DNA of 64,000 bases from Pseudarthrobacter sp. NIBRBAC000502770 (GTDB lineage: Bacteria > Actinomycetota > Actinomycetes > Actinomycetales > Micrococcaceae): positions 1,798,001-1,862,000 of the forward strand of contig NZ_CP041198.1 in the NCBI RefSeq assembly GCF_006517815.1, written 5' to 3'. This document shows positions 45,946 to 55,066 of the stretch, piece after piece. Numbering within the stretch: the stretch's first letter is position 1; each line of letters starts with the position of its first letter. The notes under the pieces are model-generated. The model searched no databases. It was not told where the DNA came from and was given only the letters and a program-made list of their open reading frames with translations. A program made the position numbers and the translations under genes.

Positions 45946-46863
45946 GTGGTAAATCCCGTGCACCTGAAGACCCTCCTGGAGGTCACGCGGCTGGGCTCGT
46001 TCGCTGCGGCAGCCGCAACGCTTGGCTACACGGCCTCTGCCGTCTCGCAGCAGATGTCCGCGCTGGAGCGGGAAACGGGCGTCACCCTCTTCCAGCGGTC
46101 GGCGCGCGCCGTGATCCCTACGGAAGCCGCCGTCGTCATGACCCGGCACGCCGCCAAGGTGCTCACGGACATCGAAGCGCTGATGGCCGCCGCCTCACGG
46201 ACGCAGGACACCGGGAGCCAGGAACTGCGGCTGGGCATCTTCCCCAGCCTGGCCACGTATGTCCTGCCGCGGATCCTGAAGAATCCGGCGTGGAAGAGGC
46301 TGGGGATCGACCTGCGGGTCTCCGTCGCGGAACCGGGCCAGACCATCCAGGGGCTGCGCACCGGTGGCGACCTGGACCTGGCGGTGGTGTTCCAGGTGGG
46401 CCAGACCGGCTTCGCGTGGCCCAACACGATCAACCGGCAATGGATCGGCGACGATGATTTCCGGGTGGTCCTGCCCGCCGGGTGGGGCTTCCGGGCCGAT
46501 GCGAAGGTCGCGGCCGACCACCTGTCGGAGATGCCCTGGATCATGCATCATCCGGGCACCAGCGACGCCATGGTGATCGAGCGGCTGTTTGCCGGCTGCA
46601 ACCTGCACCCCCGGGTGGTGGCGCACAGCGATGACTTCCACGCCAGCCTGGAGATGGCAGCCGCCGGCCTGGGCGCCGCCCTGGTTCCCGAACTGGCGCT
46701 CCGGAACAAACCCGCCGGCGTGGTGGTGCTGGACGTGCCGGAAATCCGGCTGGCCCGGAACGTCTTTGCGCTGCTGATCAATGACCGGAAAACCGCCAGG
46801 GTGCAGCTCTTCGTAGACCTGCTGGCCGAGACTCTCGCCGGGATGCGCACCGCGGTGAATTAG
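45946..46863 (+). CDS. LysR-family transcriptional regulator
   Basis: 305 aa. HTH at residues 4-62 (HLKTLLEVTRLGSFAAAAATLGYTASAVSQQMSALERETGVTLFQRSARAVIPTEA) and a periplasmic-binding-like effector domain. The GTG at 45946 is selected from the adjacent -10 and gives a normal LysR length; an upstream ATG would add 34 unrelated residues. Divergent from the FAD-DUF1365-CFA cassette, which it may control. Effector unknown. Confidence 0.88.
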   Translation: MVNPVHLKTLLEVTRLGSFAAAAATLGYTASAVSQQMSALERETGVTLFQRSARAVIPTEAAVVMTRHAAKVLTDIEALMAAASRTQDTGSQELRLGIFPSLATYVLPRILKNPAWKRLGIDLRVSVAEPGQTIQGLRTGGDLDLAVVFQVGQTGFAWPNTINRQWIGDDDFRVVLPAGWGFRADAKVAADHLSEMPWIMHHPGTSDAMVIERLFAGCNLHPRVVAHSDDFHASLEMAAAGLGAALVPELALRNKPAGVVVLDVPEIRLARNVFALLINDRKTARVQLFVDLLAETLAGMRTAVN

Positions 46864-46896
46864 GCGCGAACGCTGGAATGGTCTGCCCTTCGGGTC

Positions 46897-46902
46897 TATG
46901 TT
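46897..46902 (+). promoter_or_regulatory. Leaderless -10 element
   Basis: TATGTT, six bases, then the ATG at 46909. Confidence 0.6.
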
Positions 46903-46908
46903 GAGACT

Positions 46909-47415
46909 ATGAACAAGGTAGCGAGCCAGCACTTTGGGGAGATTGAGCTCAACCACGGCATGGATCATCTCTTCGCCGCCAAACATGAGCTGCGCGGCCA
47001 TCCGCTGGAACTCGACCTGAAAATCAACGCCCACGACCACTTCGATGAAGCCGCACTGCGCAAGGTCGAATACCGGCTCCGCTTCCTGCCCGAACTGGTG
47101 GACGAGGTCCGGGGAATGATCGCCGAGGAGCTGGAGCAGGACGGCACCAGTCCGCAGGAATACCTGCACTTCCACTGCAACGCGCTCAAGGACGAACAAC
47201 TGCATAAGGTCTTCGGCGTCCAGGACCGGAGCCAGCTCACCAACGAGGTGTTCCTCAAAGCCCTGAAGCTGGGGCATGTAGCCATCTACCCCGGGCAGCC
47301 GGAACGCTACTTCGTCCTGGACTTCACCCTCGGGGAGCACTTCACCGATGAGATCCTGGTGGCATCCGCTGACCAGGACGGCGTGGTGGACGACGAAATC
47401 GTCTGGGAGTCCTGA
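46909..47415 (+). CDS. DUF2004 protein
   Basis: 168 aa soluble acidic protein. LDLKINAHDHFDEAALRKVEYRLRFLPELVDEVRGMIAEEL and YFVLDFTLGEHFTDEILVASADQDGVVDDEIVWES fit DUF2004. Function unknown. Leaderless start. Stands alone between lysR and a membrane-protein gene. Confidence 0.8.
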   Translation: MNKVASQHFGEIELNHGMDHLFAAKHELRGHPLELDLKINAHDHFDEAALRKVEYRLRFLPELVDEVRGMIAEELEQDGTSPQEYLHFHCNALKDEQLHKVFGVQDRSQLTNEVFLKALKLGHVAIYPGQPERYFVLDFTLGEHFTDEILVASADQDGVVDDEIVWES

Positions 47416-47479
47416 AGGGGACAATCTCCGGGGCGTTTGACCCTGGTGCTGCCGCGCTGCCGGTCCCAGCATAGGTGTT

Positions 47480-48193
47480 ATGCAAGAGATCAGAACCGGT
47501 ACGTGGCGGCTCGCTGCGTCGCTGATACTCGCCGGCGTGCTGGCATCGATATTCGCCGGCGTGTTCCACGCTGAGTCCCACGACGCCAACGACCACGTGG
47601 CCTCCTTCACTGCATACGCCAACAGCGGCATCTGGACCGCCGTGCATCTGGGCCAGTTCCTGGGGATGGCGTTGGTGTGCGCTGGACTCGTTTCCCTGTG
47701 GTCAGCAAGTGGCGCGCAGCGCCACGCCATGACCTGGATTGCCCGGTTTGGTGCCCTTGCCGCCGCTGCCGCCCTGGCACTCTATGCCGCCCTGCAGGCA
47801 GTGGACGGCGTGGCCCTGAAGCAAGCGGTGGATGCATGGGCCGCAGCTCCGGAACCCGAAAAGGCAGCCCGGTTCGCCACGGCCGAAGGCATCCGCTGGC
47901 TGGAGTGGGGAATGCGCAGCTACCACAGCTTCCTGCTGGGAGCCGCGCTGGTACTGCTGGGCGTTGTTGTGGTGGCCATGCACCGTGTTCCCCGGATCAT
48001 CGGATTACTGATGGCGCTGTCCGGAATGGGCTATTTGGCGCAGGGGTGGATCATCGGCGAAACAGGGTTCTCGGGTGCCAACTCGGTGCCAACTTTGGTT
48101 GCTATCGTGGCGATCGTCGCCGCGAGTGTATGGCTGTTCATCACCGCCGTGCGGATGAAGGACACCACGACGGCGGCGGCCCACCCAAGGTGA
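47480..48193 (+). CDS. Multi-pass membrane protein (DUF4386-like)
   Basis: 237 aa with six hydrophobic segments (about 12-30, 50-70, 85-105, 150-168, 172-190 and 205-225). Start MQEIRTGTWRLAASLILAGVLASIFAG. Resembles small DUF4386-like integral membrane proteins; role unknown. A CAGCAT hexamer seven bases upstream could be a leaderless -10. A convergent terminator overlaps its 3' end. Confidence 0.7.
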   Translation: MQEIRTGTWRLAASLILAGVLASIFAGVFHAESHDANDHVASFTAYANSGIWTAVHLGQFLGMALVCAGLVSLWSASGAQRHAMTWIARFGALAAAAALALYAALQAVDGVALKQAVDAWAAAPEPEKAARFATAEGIRWLEWGMRSYHSFLLGAALVLLGVVVVAMHRVPRIIGLLMALSGMGYLAQGWIIGETGFSGANSVPTLVAIVAIVAASVWLFITAVRMKDTTTAAAHPR

Positions 48194-48206
48194 CCCGCCG
48201 CCGTCG
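48168..48206. terminator. Convergent terminator before metE end
   Basis: 12-bp perfect stem (48168-48179 with 48195-48206) that includes the stop of the plus-strand membrane protein; the metE stop lies 10 bp beyond. Confidence 0.75.
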
Positions 48207-48215
48207 AGCGTTGCC

Positions 48216-50546
48216 TTACTTCGCCGTTTCCAGCAGGCCGGCGCGCACCGTCTGCGTGGCCTTGACCAGGTTCCGCAAGGACTCTTCAGTCTCGGCGTAG
48301 CCGCGGGTCTTCAGCCCGCAGTCAGGGTTGACCCAGAGCTGGCGGGACGGGACATGCCGGACGGCGGTGCTGAGCAGCTCCGTGACTTCCTGCTCGCCGG
48401 GAACGCGCGGGGAGTGGATGTCGTAGACGCCCGGGCCAACCCCGCGGCCAAAGCCGTGGGCCTCGAGGTCGTGGACCACCTCCATGCGGGAACGGGCGGC
48501 CTCGATGGAGGTCACGTCGGCGTCCAGGCCGTCGATCGCGTCGATGATCACGCCGAACTCGGAGTAGCAGAGGTGGGTGTGGATCTGGGTGGAATCGGCG
48601 GCACCGGCCGTGGCCAGGCGGAATGAGCCGACGGACCACTTCAGGTAGTCGGCCTGGTCGGCCTTGCGCAGCGGCAGCAGTTCGCGCAGGGCCGGCTCGT
48701 CCACCTGGATGACCTTGATGCCGGCGGCTTCGAGGTCGGCAATCTCGTCCCGCAGCGCCAGTCCCACCTGGTTGGCGGTTTCGCCCAGCGGCTGGTCGTC
48801 GCGGACGAAGGACCAGGCCAGGATGGTGACCGGGCCGGTGAGCATGCCCTTCATCGGCTTGCTGGTCAGGGACTGCGCGTACTCCGCCCACTTGACGGTT
48901 ATGGGGGCACTGCGGGTGACATCTCCCCAGAGGATGGAGGGCCGGGTGCAGCGTGAACCGTAGGACTGGACCCAGCCGTGGACGGTGACGTCGAAGCCTT
49001 CCAGGTTTTCGGCGAAGTACTGCACCATGTCGTTGCGCTCGGGCTCACCGTGCACCAGGACGTCGTAGCCCAGCTCTTCCTGCAGGTCCACCACGCGCTT
49101 GATCTCGTCCTTCATGAGCTGCTCGTACTGTTCATCACTCAGCTCGCCCTTGGTGTTGCGCGCGCGGGCGGAGCGGATCTCTGACGTCTGCGGGAAGGAG
49201 CCGATGGTGGTGGTGGGCAGCGGCGGCAGGTGCAGCGCCTCCTCCTGGGCCGCTTCGCGCACCGCGTAGTCGGACCGGGTGAAGTCCGCAGCGGTCAGGG
49301 CTTCGGTGCGGGCCCGGACGTCCGCGCGGTGGACGCCTTCTGTGGTGGCACGCGAGGCGATCACGGCGGCTGCCTGGTCGATGGCGGCTTTGGCGGAGGC
49401 GGGGTCTGCCAGGTAGGAGGCCAGGGTGGTGACCTCCGCGGCTTTCTGGTCCGCGAACGCAAGCCAGCTGCGGAGCTGCGCGGGCAGCCGGGTCTCCTCG
49501 TCAACGTCATGCGGGACGTGCTGGGTTGAGGTGGACGTGGAGACTGCCACCTTGCCTGCGGCGGCCCTCAGCCCATCGAGTTTCGCGGCGGAGGCGGCGA
49601 GGTCGTTGCGCCAGATGTTGTGGCCGTCCACGACGCCGGCAACCAGGGTCTTGCTGCCCAGGCCCGCCAGTGCTGCGGCGGAGGGAACAGCGCCCTTGAA
49701 GACGTCGATGTGCAAGGCGTCGATGTTAGTGGCGGCAAGCGTCCCCAGCTGGCCGCCGAGGGACCCGTAGGGGGTGGAGACGAGGATCTGCGGGCGGTTG
49801 GCCGCCGCGGTGAGGATGTCGTAGGCGCGGGCAACCGCTGCTTCGACCTCTGCAGCGGGGGTGTCCTGGTCGACCACCAGTGCGGGTTCGTCGAGCTGCA
49901 CCCAGCCGGCGCCGGCGGCGGCCAGCTTTTCGAGCAGCTGGACGTACACCGGCAGGACGTCCTCGAGGCGGGACAGCGGCGCGAAGCCCGCCGGGGCGTC
50001 GTCGGAGGCCTTGGACAGGAGCAGGTAGGTAACCGGGCCGACGATATACGGGCGGGTTTCGATGCCGTTGGCCAGTGCGAAGGCGAACTCGTCGACCTTG
50101 GCGGTGGAGGCCAGGGTGAATTCGGTTTCGGGGCCGATCTCAGGGACCAGGTAGTGGTAGTTGGTGTCGAACCACTTGGTCATTTCCAGCGGCTGCTGGT
50201 CCTTGGTGCCGCGGGCCAGGGTGAAGTAGCCGTCGATGTCCAGCTGCCCGGCGGCGTTGAGGAGCCTGCCGAAGCGTGCGGGTACGGCACCCAGGTGGGC
50301 GGTGGTATCCAGGACCTGGTCGTAGTAGGAGAACGTGCCGGGGACGGCTGCGGCCTCGGTCAGTCCCAGGTCATGGAGGCGCCTGGCGGTGGACAGCTGG
50401 ATGTCCTTGGCGGCCGCGTCCAGTGCGGCGGCGTCGATTCGGCCGGCCCAGTAGGCTTCGACGGCCTTCTTGAGTTCGCGGCGGCGGCCGATCCTCGGGT
50501 AGCCGAGGAGTGAGGCGGACGGGAAGGGCGTGTTGTTTTCAGGCAT
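48216..50546 (-). CDS. metE: Cobalamin-independent methionine synthase
   Basis: 776 aa, standard MetE length. Transfers methyl from methyltetrahydrofolate-triglutamate to homocysteine. N-terminal LLGYPRIGRRRELKKAVEAYW, the catalytic barrel GPVTILAWSFVRDDQP, zinc-ligand blocks THLCYSEFGVIIDAI (His, Cys) and WVNPDCGLKTRGYAE (Cys). No B12 riboswitch is seen in the 80 bp before it. Downstream of metF in the same direction. Confidence 0.96.
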   Translation of the reverse strand: MPENNTPFPSASLLGYPRIGRRRELKKAVEAYWAGRIDAAALDAAAKDIQLSTARRLHDLGLTEAAAVPGTFSYYDQVLDTTAHLGAVPARFGRLLNAAGQLDIDGYFTLARGTKDQQPLEMTKWFDTNYHYLVPEIGPETEFTLASTAKVDEFAFALANGIETRPYIVGPVTYLLLSKASDDAPAGFAPLSRLEDVLPVYVQLLEKLAAAGAGWVQLDEPALVVDQDTPAAEVEAAVARAYDILTAAANRPQILVSTPYGSLGGQLGTLAATNIDALHIDVFKGAVPSAAALAGLGSKTLVAGVVDGHNIWRNDLAASAAKLDGLRAAAGKVAVSTSTSTQHVPHDVDEETRLPAQLRSWLAFADQKAAEVTTLASYLADPASAKAAIDQAAAVIASRATTEGVHRADVRARTEALTAADFTRSDYAVREAAQEEALHLPPLPTTTIGSFPQTSEIRSARARNTKGELSDEQYEQLMKDEIKRVVDLQEELGYDVLVHGEPERNDMVQYFAENLEGFDVTVHGWVQSYGSRCTRPSILWGDVTRSAPITVKWAEYAQSLTSKPMKGMLTGPVTILAWSFVRDDQPLGETANQVGLALRDEIADLEAAGIKVIQVDEPALRELLPLRKADQADYLKWSVGSFRLATAGAADSTQIHTHLCYSEFGVIIDAIDGLDADVTSIEAARSRMEVVHDLEAHGFGRGVGPGVYDIHSPRVPGEQEVTELLSTAVRHVPSRQLWVNPDCGLKTRGYAETEESLRNLVKATQTVRAGLLETAK

Positions 50547-50626
50547 GGCAAAGGTCCTCAGGTCGGAGGTAGGTCAAAAAGGGCGTGGGTCAGCGCGGTG
50601 AAGCGTGGAGGGTGCCGGGCCGGCGT

Positions 50627-51592
50627 TCAGCTGGCCAGCTGGGTCCGGGCAGCGGCGGCGCGGGCGTGGCTGCTGCGGTTATGCCGCGGCAGGGCCAGCT
50701 TGTCCAGGACTTCCAGCGCGCTTTGGTGCTCGTTGAAGGTGTAGAGGTGGAGTCCGGGGGCTCCGGCGTCGAGGGCGGCATTGGCCAGGTCGACGGTGGC
50801 GTCGACGCCGATGTGGAGCCGTTCAATGTCGTTATCGGCAGCCGCGAGGCGATCCATCAGCCTGGGTGCCGGTTCCACTCCCGCCAACTCCCCCAGCCGC
50901 TTGAGGCGGCGGAGGCTGGTGAACGGCATGACGCCGGGAATGATGGGAATGGTCACGCCGGCACGGCGGGCCCGGGTGAGCAGGTCCTCGTACTGCGAGG
51001 CTTCGAAGAACACCTGGGTAATGGCGAAATCGGCGCCGGAACGCTGCTTGGCGAGCAGCACTTCGACGTCGTGGTCTTCGCTGGGTGACTCCGGGTGGCG
51101 GGTGGGGTAGGCCGCCACGCCAACAGCGATCTTCCCGGCACAGAGCAGGGCCGAACGGCGCTGCTCCACCCGGCGGATGAGGTCGATGAGGTCCTGGGCG
51201 TACCGCAGGGACCCGGCCGCCGGCGGGGCGCCGTCCTGGGGGAGGTCGCCGCGCAGGGCGAGGATGCCACGCACCCCGATGTCCAGTAGGTCGCCGATGA
51301 TCGCAGCGAGTTCCTGGGGGGTGTTGCCCACGCAGGTCAGGTGGGCCAATGGCCGCAGCGTAGTTTCGACCAGGAGCCGGTTAATGAGCTCGAGGGCGGT
51401 GTCCCGGTTCGATCCGCTGGCGCCGTAGGTGACGGAGACGTAGTCGGGCTCAGTAGTCTCCAACTCCCGGATTGTGGTCCAGAGGGTCTCCGCCGCCGCG
51501 GGCGAACGCGGCGGGAACAGCTCATAGGAGAGAGCCACCGGGGCGGTCTCGGATAACTGGGGATGTGCGTCAATAAGGCTCGGTGGTGACAT
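50627..51592 (-). CDS. metF: Methylenetetrahydrofolate reductase
   Basis: About 321 aa from the ATG at 51592. FAD-dependent barrel enzyme that makes methyl-THF for MetE. Recognisable are VALSYELFPPRSPAAAETLW, PDYVSVTYGASGSNRD, LAHLTCVGNT, GILALRGDLPQ and ADFAITQVFFEASQYEDLL. A longer open frame (48 more residues from a TTG at 51736) lacks family similarity. First of metF-metE, with a 24-bp palindrome 195 bp upstream. Confidence 0.94.
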   Translation of the reverse strand: MSPPSLIDAHPQLSETAPVALSYELFPPRSPAAAETLWTTIRELETTEPDYVSVTYGASGSNRDTALELINRLLVETTLRPLAHLTCVGNTPQELAAIIGDLLDIGVRGILALRGDLPQDGAPPAAGSLRYAQDLIDLIRRVEQRRSALLCAGKIAVGVAAYPTRHPESPSEDHDVEVLLAKQRSGADFAITQVFFEASQYEDLLTRARRAGVTIPIIPGVMPFTSLRRLKRLGELAGVEPAPRLMDRLAAADNDIERLHIGVDATVDLANAALDAGAPGLHLYTFNEHQSALEVLDKLALPRHNRSSHARAAAARTQLAS

Positions 51593-51786
51593 TTGCGTCC
51601 TTGGCTTTTGGGCCATTGGGGCTGCCTGCCCAAAGGGGCGGACAACCGGCAATGAATTTGAGTTTGGGAACACGGAGGGACTCCACGAGGACGCAGCCGC
51701 GACTGTTACGCCTGGAATGAAGTAGTCCGTGAGCAAATGTCAGGCCCACATGGGGGCACCCACACCCTCCGGAGCGGAGGATCGCT

Positions 51787-51810
51787 GACACGTTACCGCG
51801 GTAACTTGTC
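51787..51810. promoter_or_regulatory. 24-bp operator-like palindrome upstream of metF
   Basis: A perfect 14-bp core GTTACCGCGGTAAC (51792-51805) is flanked by GACA and TGTC arms, one mismatch per arm. A second small palindrome GTCTAAGAC (51808-51816) overlaps its edge. The rest of the 326-bp gap (51593-51918) shows no gene and no riboswitch I could recognise. Confidence 0.65.
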
Positions 51811-51918
51811 TAAGACTCTAAGGGGCCCGGCGGGCCGGGGACAAGTCGGTACCGAATTAAGACGCAGTTTTACGGGTTGTTTCTTGCGACAACAGAATAA
51901 TGTTCGTGAATGGGCGCC

Positions 51919-52635
51919 CTACCACGGTCGCTCCGGGGCGGTGGCGTCCCCGCCGTCCAGGTATTCTTCCCGTTCGCGCCCGCTGTTCCGCTCCCGTTCC
52001 GCTTGCCGGGCACTGTCCTGCAATTGGTCCAGCTGACCCTGCCGGTTGTCACCGGACGGGTCCGGGGACGGCTCCCCCGCCGGCGCAGGTTCCTGCGCCG
52101 CTTTTTGTCCGGCGGCCCCCAGTTTGTCTTCCAGCCGGCCTTCAGCGTCCGACAACCGGCCGCCCGCTCCACCATCCGCGTCGTTGGACCGGCAGCTTTC
52201 CGGCGCCTGCCCGGCAACGTCCAGCCCCTGCGTGAACAGTTGAACGGCCGACGCCGGGTCCCCGGCCTGGAGGCGCTGGTCACCCAAACGTTCAATCACC
52301 AGGACGAGGTTCACGCGCACCGGGCATTCGTCACCGGATCCGTCCGGGACCATCGCCAGCGACTGTTCGAACAAGGTCCGGGCACTCCGGTGGTCACCCG
52401 ACAGCACGGCAGCATCGCCGGCGGCAAACGGGGCCTTGTGCGGCTCCACCAGGTTGGCTATTCCAAGGCCGCCGGCCGCACTGCCCACCGCGGACGTGTT
52501 TTCGGCGACGAAACCGGTGGCGGCCTGACGGGCGAGGACGCCCAGGCTGAGGAGCTTGGCGGCGACACACAGCGCCAGGAGCACCGGCAGGGCGGACCAC
52601 AGCAGCAGGCGGCGCCTGCGGATGTTGGCCGTCAC
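51919..52635 (-). CDS. Membrane-anchored TPR-like protein of the Bat-like operon
   Basis: 238 aa. N-terminal membrane helix (LLLWSALPVLLALCVAAKLLSL), then two TPR-like helical pairs (AGDAAVLSGDHRSARTLFEQSLAMVP and LGDQRLQAGDPASAVQLFTQGLDVA), then a charged low-complexity tail. It corresponds to the BatC/BatE-type partner of VWA proteins. GTG start, GTGA overlap with the VWA stop. Last gene of the operon. Confidence 0.75.
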   Translation of the reverse strand: MTANIRRRRLLLWSALPVLLALCVAAKLLSLGVLARQAATGFVAENTSAVGSAAGGLGIANLVEPHKAPFAAGDAAVLSGDHRSARTLFEQSLAMVPDGSGDECPVRVNLVLVIERLGDQRLQAGDPASAVQLFTQGLDVAGQAPESCRSNDADGGAGGRLSDAEGRLEDKLGAAGQKAAQEPAPAGEPSPDPSGDNRQGQLDQLQDSARQAERERNSGREREEYLDGGDATAPERPW

Positions 52636-54599
52636 CGTTTGCCCCCATTGCGGGACGCGGGACGGAGCCCCTGGAGTTGACGGATGATGCCCACCGCTTC
52701 CGGCAGGGCCAGCAGGAAGGCGCCGATGGACAAGGCCCAGTAGAGCTCGCTGGCAGCTCCCACCGATCCGTCCTGGACCGTTCGTTCGGCCCTGCCGGGG
52801 TGGGCCCGTTCCATCATGGCTGCCACAGGATCGCCGGCAGAACGGTGGAGGTAGGGCACGCCCAGCTGGGAAGCGACGGTCCGCAGCCGCCCTTCGTCGA
52901 TGACGGACAGCGCGTCCCCGGAGCTGCCGGGCCGGGTGTCCTGCACGTAGTTCGCCGGGGCACCGCTGCCGCCGCCGTCGGAAGCCTGGCCGGTGTTCGC
53001 TTTCATCCGGCCGCCGCCGGAGGTGCCGTACCCCAGCACCGCGCCCCCGGCCACCAGCCCGCCGTCGACCTTCATGGCCTCCGGCTCCTTGCCGCTGGTC
53101 TGTTCACCGTCCCCCAGGTAGTACACCAGCCGGGGCCGGTCCGGCCGGCTGTCCCGGGCAGCGGCCAGCCGTTCGGAAAGGACCTGCCTGGCCGCGGTGA
53201 TGCTGCTGCCCCTGGCGTAGGCGGTCACCTGGGGTTCCATGACGTCCGTAATGGTTTCCAGCGCCAGGGTGTCGGTGCTGAGCGGCATCCGGACATGCGC
53301 CGTGGTGTCGAAGGTGATGACGGAGAAGCGGGCTCCCGGCAACTGTTCGGCGATGGCCATGATGTCCCCGCGGACGCCGTCCAGCCGCGGGGACCTGTTG
53401 CCGTAGTCCTCGGCCACCATGCTGGTGGTGGTGTCCACCACGAAGAACACGTTCAGGTCGGCGGTGGCGGCCTGCACCGAACCGCCGGGCATGGCGGGCC
53501 GGAGGGCTGCCACCAGGACCAGCAGGACAATCCCGCCCCGCCGCACCGCCACGCGGCTGCGCAGCGGTGTCCGCTGCAGGTGCCACAGGACCGCGGACAG
53601 TACGAGCCCGGACAGCAGCGCAACGGCCAGCGGCAGGCCCGGCACTTCGGAAAACACTGCCCGCGGTGCTCCCTGGATCGCCGCCCTTTCGGTCTGCTCC
53701 ACGGCGGTGACAATTTCCGGCACAGCATCGGGACTGCCAAGGGAGTAGTACGAACCGCCGGTAGACAAAGCAGCGGCGCGCAGCCGGGCACCGGGTTGGT
53801 CGGAATCGCCGCCGTAGTCCAGATCGCCCGGATTAAGAGCGTAGACATGCACCGACCGCTCCTTCGCCAGCTGGGCAGCCTGCTCCAAGGTCATGATCGG
53901 CTTGCCCGAAAGGAAGTTGTCCGTCGCCAGCACCACAGACCGCGAACGCGTGGGCATACTGCCGCCGCCTGCCGCGTTCCCGTCCTCACCGGAGGGTCCG
54001 CCGGTGGCTCCCGGGAAGCTGTTGAGGCAGGAGGCCAGGCCATCCCCGATAAGCGAGGATCCCCTGCTGCTCCAGGTGCCGTCCAGGAATCCGGAGCTGC
54101 CTGGTTTGCCGTCAAAGGCGTCCTTGGCAGCCTGCAGCTGCTCCTGGGCGTAGGCATAGTCATCGGTCAGCGGAAACACCTGGATGGCGCTGCTGTCGAA
54201 GATGGTCAGGCCGATCCGCTCGCCGCGGAAGCTCTTCGCCAGGCCGGCGAAGACCTCCGCGACCGCAGCGTCGGCACCGCTCATGGAGCCGGAGGCGTCC
54301 AGGCAGAGCATGACGTCGCGGTTGTGCTGCTCAGGGCGGATGGTGGTCACGTCCGCCGGCCGCGCTGCCGCAACGGCCGTGGCGGCCAGCAGCACCGTGC
54401 AGGCGGTCGCGGCAGCGGCCAGCCAGCGGCGGTGCCGCCGGAGGGCTGCCTGGTATTCCGGGAGGGCGGTGAGCCTGTCGGCGTGCGCCACGGGCCGGCG
54501 CCGTACGTTGGAGCCCCCGCGCCCGCGCAGCGCAACCCAGGCCGCCGCACCGGCGGCCACAGCGGCGAGCGGCAGCAGCCACCAGAAGATCAGTTCCAT
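52632..54599 (-). CDS. Fused double-VWA membrane protein (BatA-BatB-like)
   Basis: 655 aa. Two von Willebrand A domains in one chain: the first with MIDAS DASGSMS (near residue 100), the second with the variant DTTTSMVAEDYG (near residue 390). Membrane helices lie at the N-terminus, around 60-80, between the domains (LPLAVALLSGLVLSAVLW) and at the C-terminus. In most bacteria BatA and BatB are separate genes. Starts 10 bp inside the preceding gene. Likely metal-dependent partner of the MoxR ATPase. Confidence 0.82.
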   Translation of the reverse strand: MELIFWWLLPLAAVAAGAAAWVALRGRGGSNVRRRPVAHADRLTALPEYQAALRRHRRWLAAAATACTVLLAATAVAAARPADVTTIRPEQHNRDVMLCLDASGSMSGADAAVAEVFAGLAKSFRGERIGLTIFDSSAIQVFPLTDDYAYAQEQLQAAKDAFDGKPGSSGFLDGTWSSRGSSLIGDGLASCLNSFPGATGGPSGEDGNAAGGGSMPTRSRSVVLATDNFLSGKPIMTLEQAAQLAKERSVHVYALNPGDLDYGGDSDQPGARLRAAALSTGGSYYSLGSPDAVPEIVTAVEQTERAAIQGAPRAVFSEVPGLPLAVALLSGLVLSAVLWHLQRTPLRSRVAVRRGGIVLLVLVAALRPAMPGGSVQAATADLNVFFVVDTTTSMVAEDYGNRSPRLDGVRGDIMAIAEQLPGARFSVITFDTTAHVRMPLSTDTLALETITDVMEPQVTAYARGSSITAARQVLSERLAAARDSRPDRPRLVYYLGDGEQTSGKEPEAMKVDGGLVAGGAVLGYGTSGGGRMKANTGQASDGGGSGAPANYVQDTRPGSSGDALSVIDEGRLRTVASQLGVPYLHRSAGDPVAAMMERAHPGRAERTVQDGSVGAASELYWALSIGAFLLALPEAVGIIRQLQGLRPASRNGGKR

Positions 54600-55066
54600 G
54601 CGCGCACCGCCTCGGAAGCTTTTGCTGCCGAGGCAGCCACGGAGGGCAGCGGTCCGGGGCCGAATTCGGCGGGATAGAGGGCCTCGATGACGTGTGCCGC
54701 AGCCGGGAGCGGGTGCCGGGCCAGGTCCTGGTGCGTCATCCTGGTGGCATCGACTCCCGTTGCGTCCCGCACGAACCCGCGCAGCAGGAGGCTGACCTGC
54801 TGGTGCGCTGCGCGTGCGTCAAGGTTTCCCGCCGCCGCCTCCTGTTCCACATCGCGGATCCGCTGCAGGTACGCCGCCTTCAGCCCGGGCAGGTCCGTCA
54901 AGGCGGACCGGGAGCGGGCCCGGCCGGCCGTGGAGCGCACAGGAGGACGCGTGGTGGCAAACACGAAGACGTACCACCCCGCCACCAGGGCCAGGACTGC
55001 CGCGCCGCACCACATCCAGGCCGTGCTGTACTGCAGCGGGCCGTAGAACCCAGGGTCAGCCTGCAC
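54590..55066 (-). CDS. DUF4381-like membrane protein of the MoxR-VWA operon
   Basis: About 158 aa. One membrane helix (STAWMWCGAAVLALVAGWYVFVFA) and a helical cytoplasmic part (DARAAHQQVSLLLRGFVRDATGVDATRMTHQDL), the position and layout of DUF4381 proteins. GTG at 55066 chosen because GGAGAGG lies about 8 bases upstream; the longer frame is antisense-like. Overlaps the DUF58 end by 11 bp and the VWA start by 10 bp. Confidence 0.7.
   Translation of the reverse strand: MQADPGFYGPLQYSTAWMWCGAAVLALVAGWYVFVFATTRPPVRSTAGRARSRSALTDLPGLKAAYLQRIRDVEQEAAAGNLDARAAHQQVSLLLRGFVRDATGVDATRMTHQDLARHPLPAAAHVIEALYPAEFGPGPLPSVAASAAKASEAVRAWN

Noticed and set aside
50548..50562. GGACCTTTGCC before metE as a DosR-like box
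   Set aside because: Only one half-site matches, and it coincides with the metE ribosome-binding region.
51593..51786. SAM or cobalamin riboswitch upstream of metF
   Set aside because: No B12 box or SAM-family core motif could be found by eye; a covariance-model search (Rfam) would settle it.
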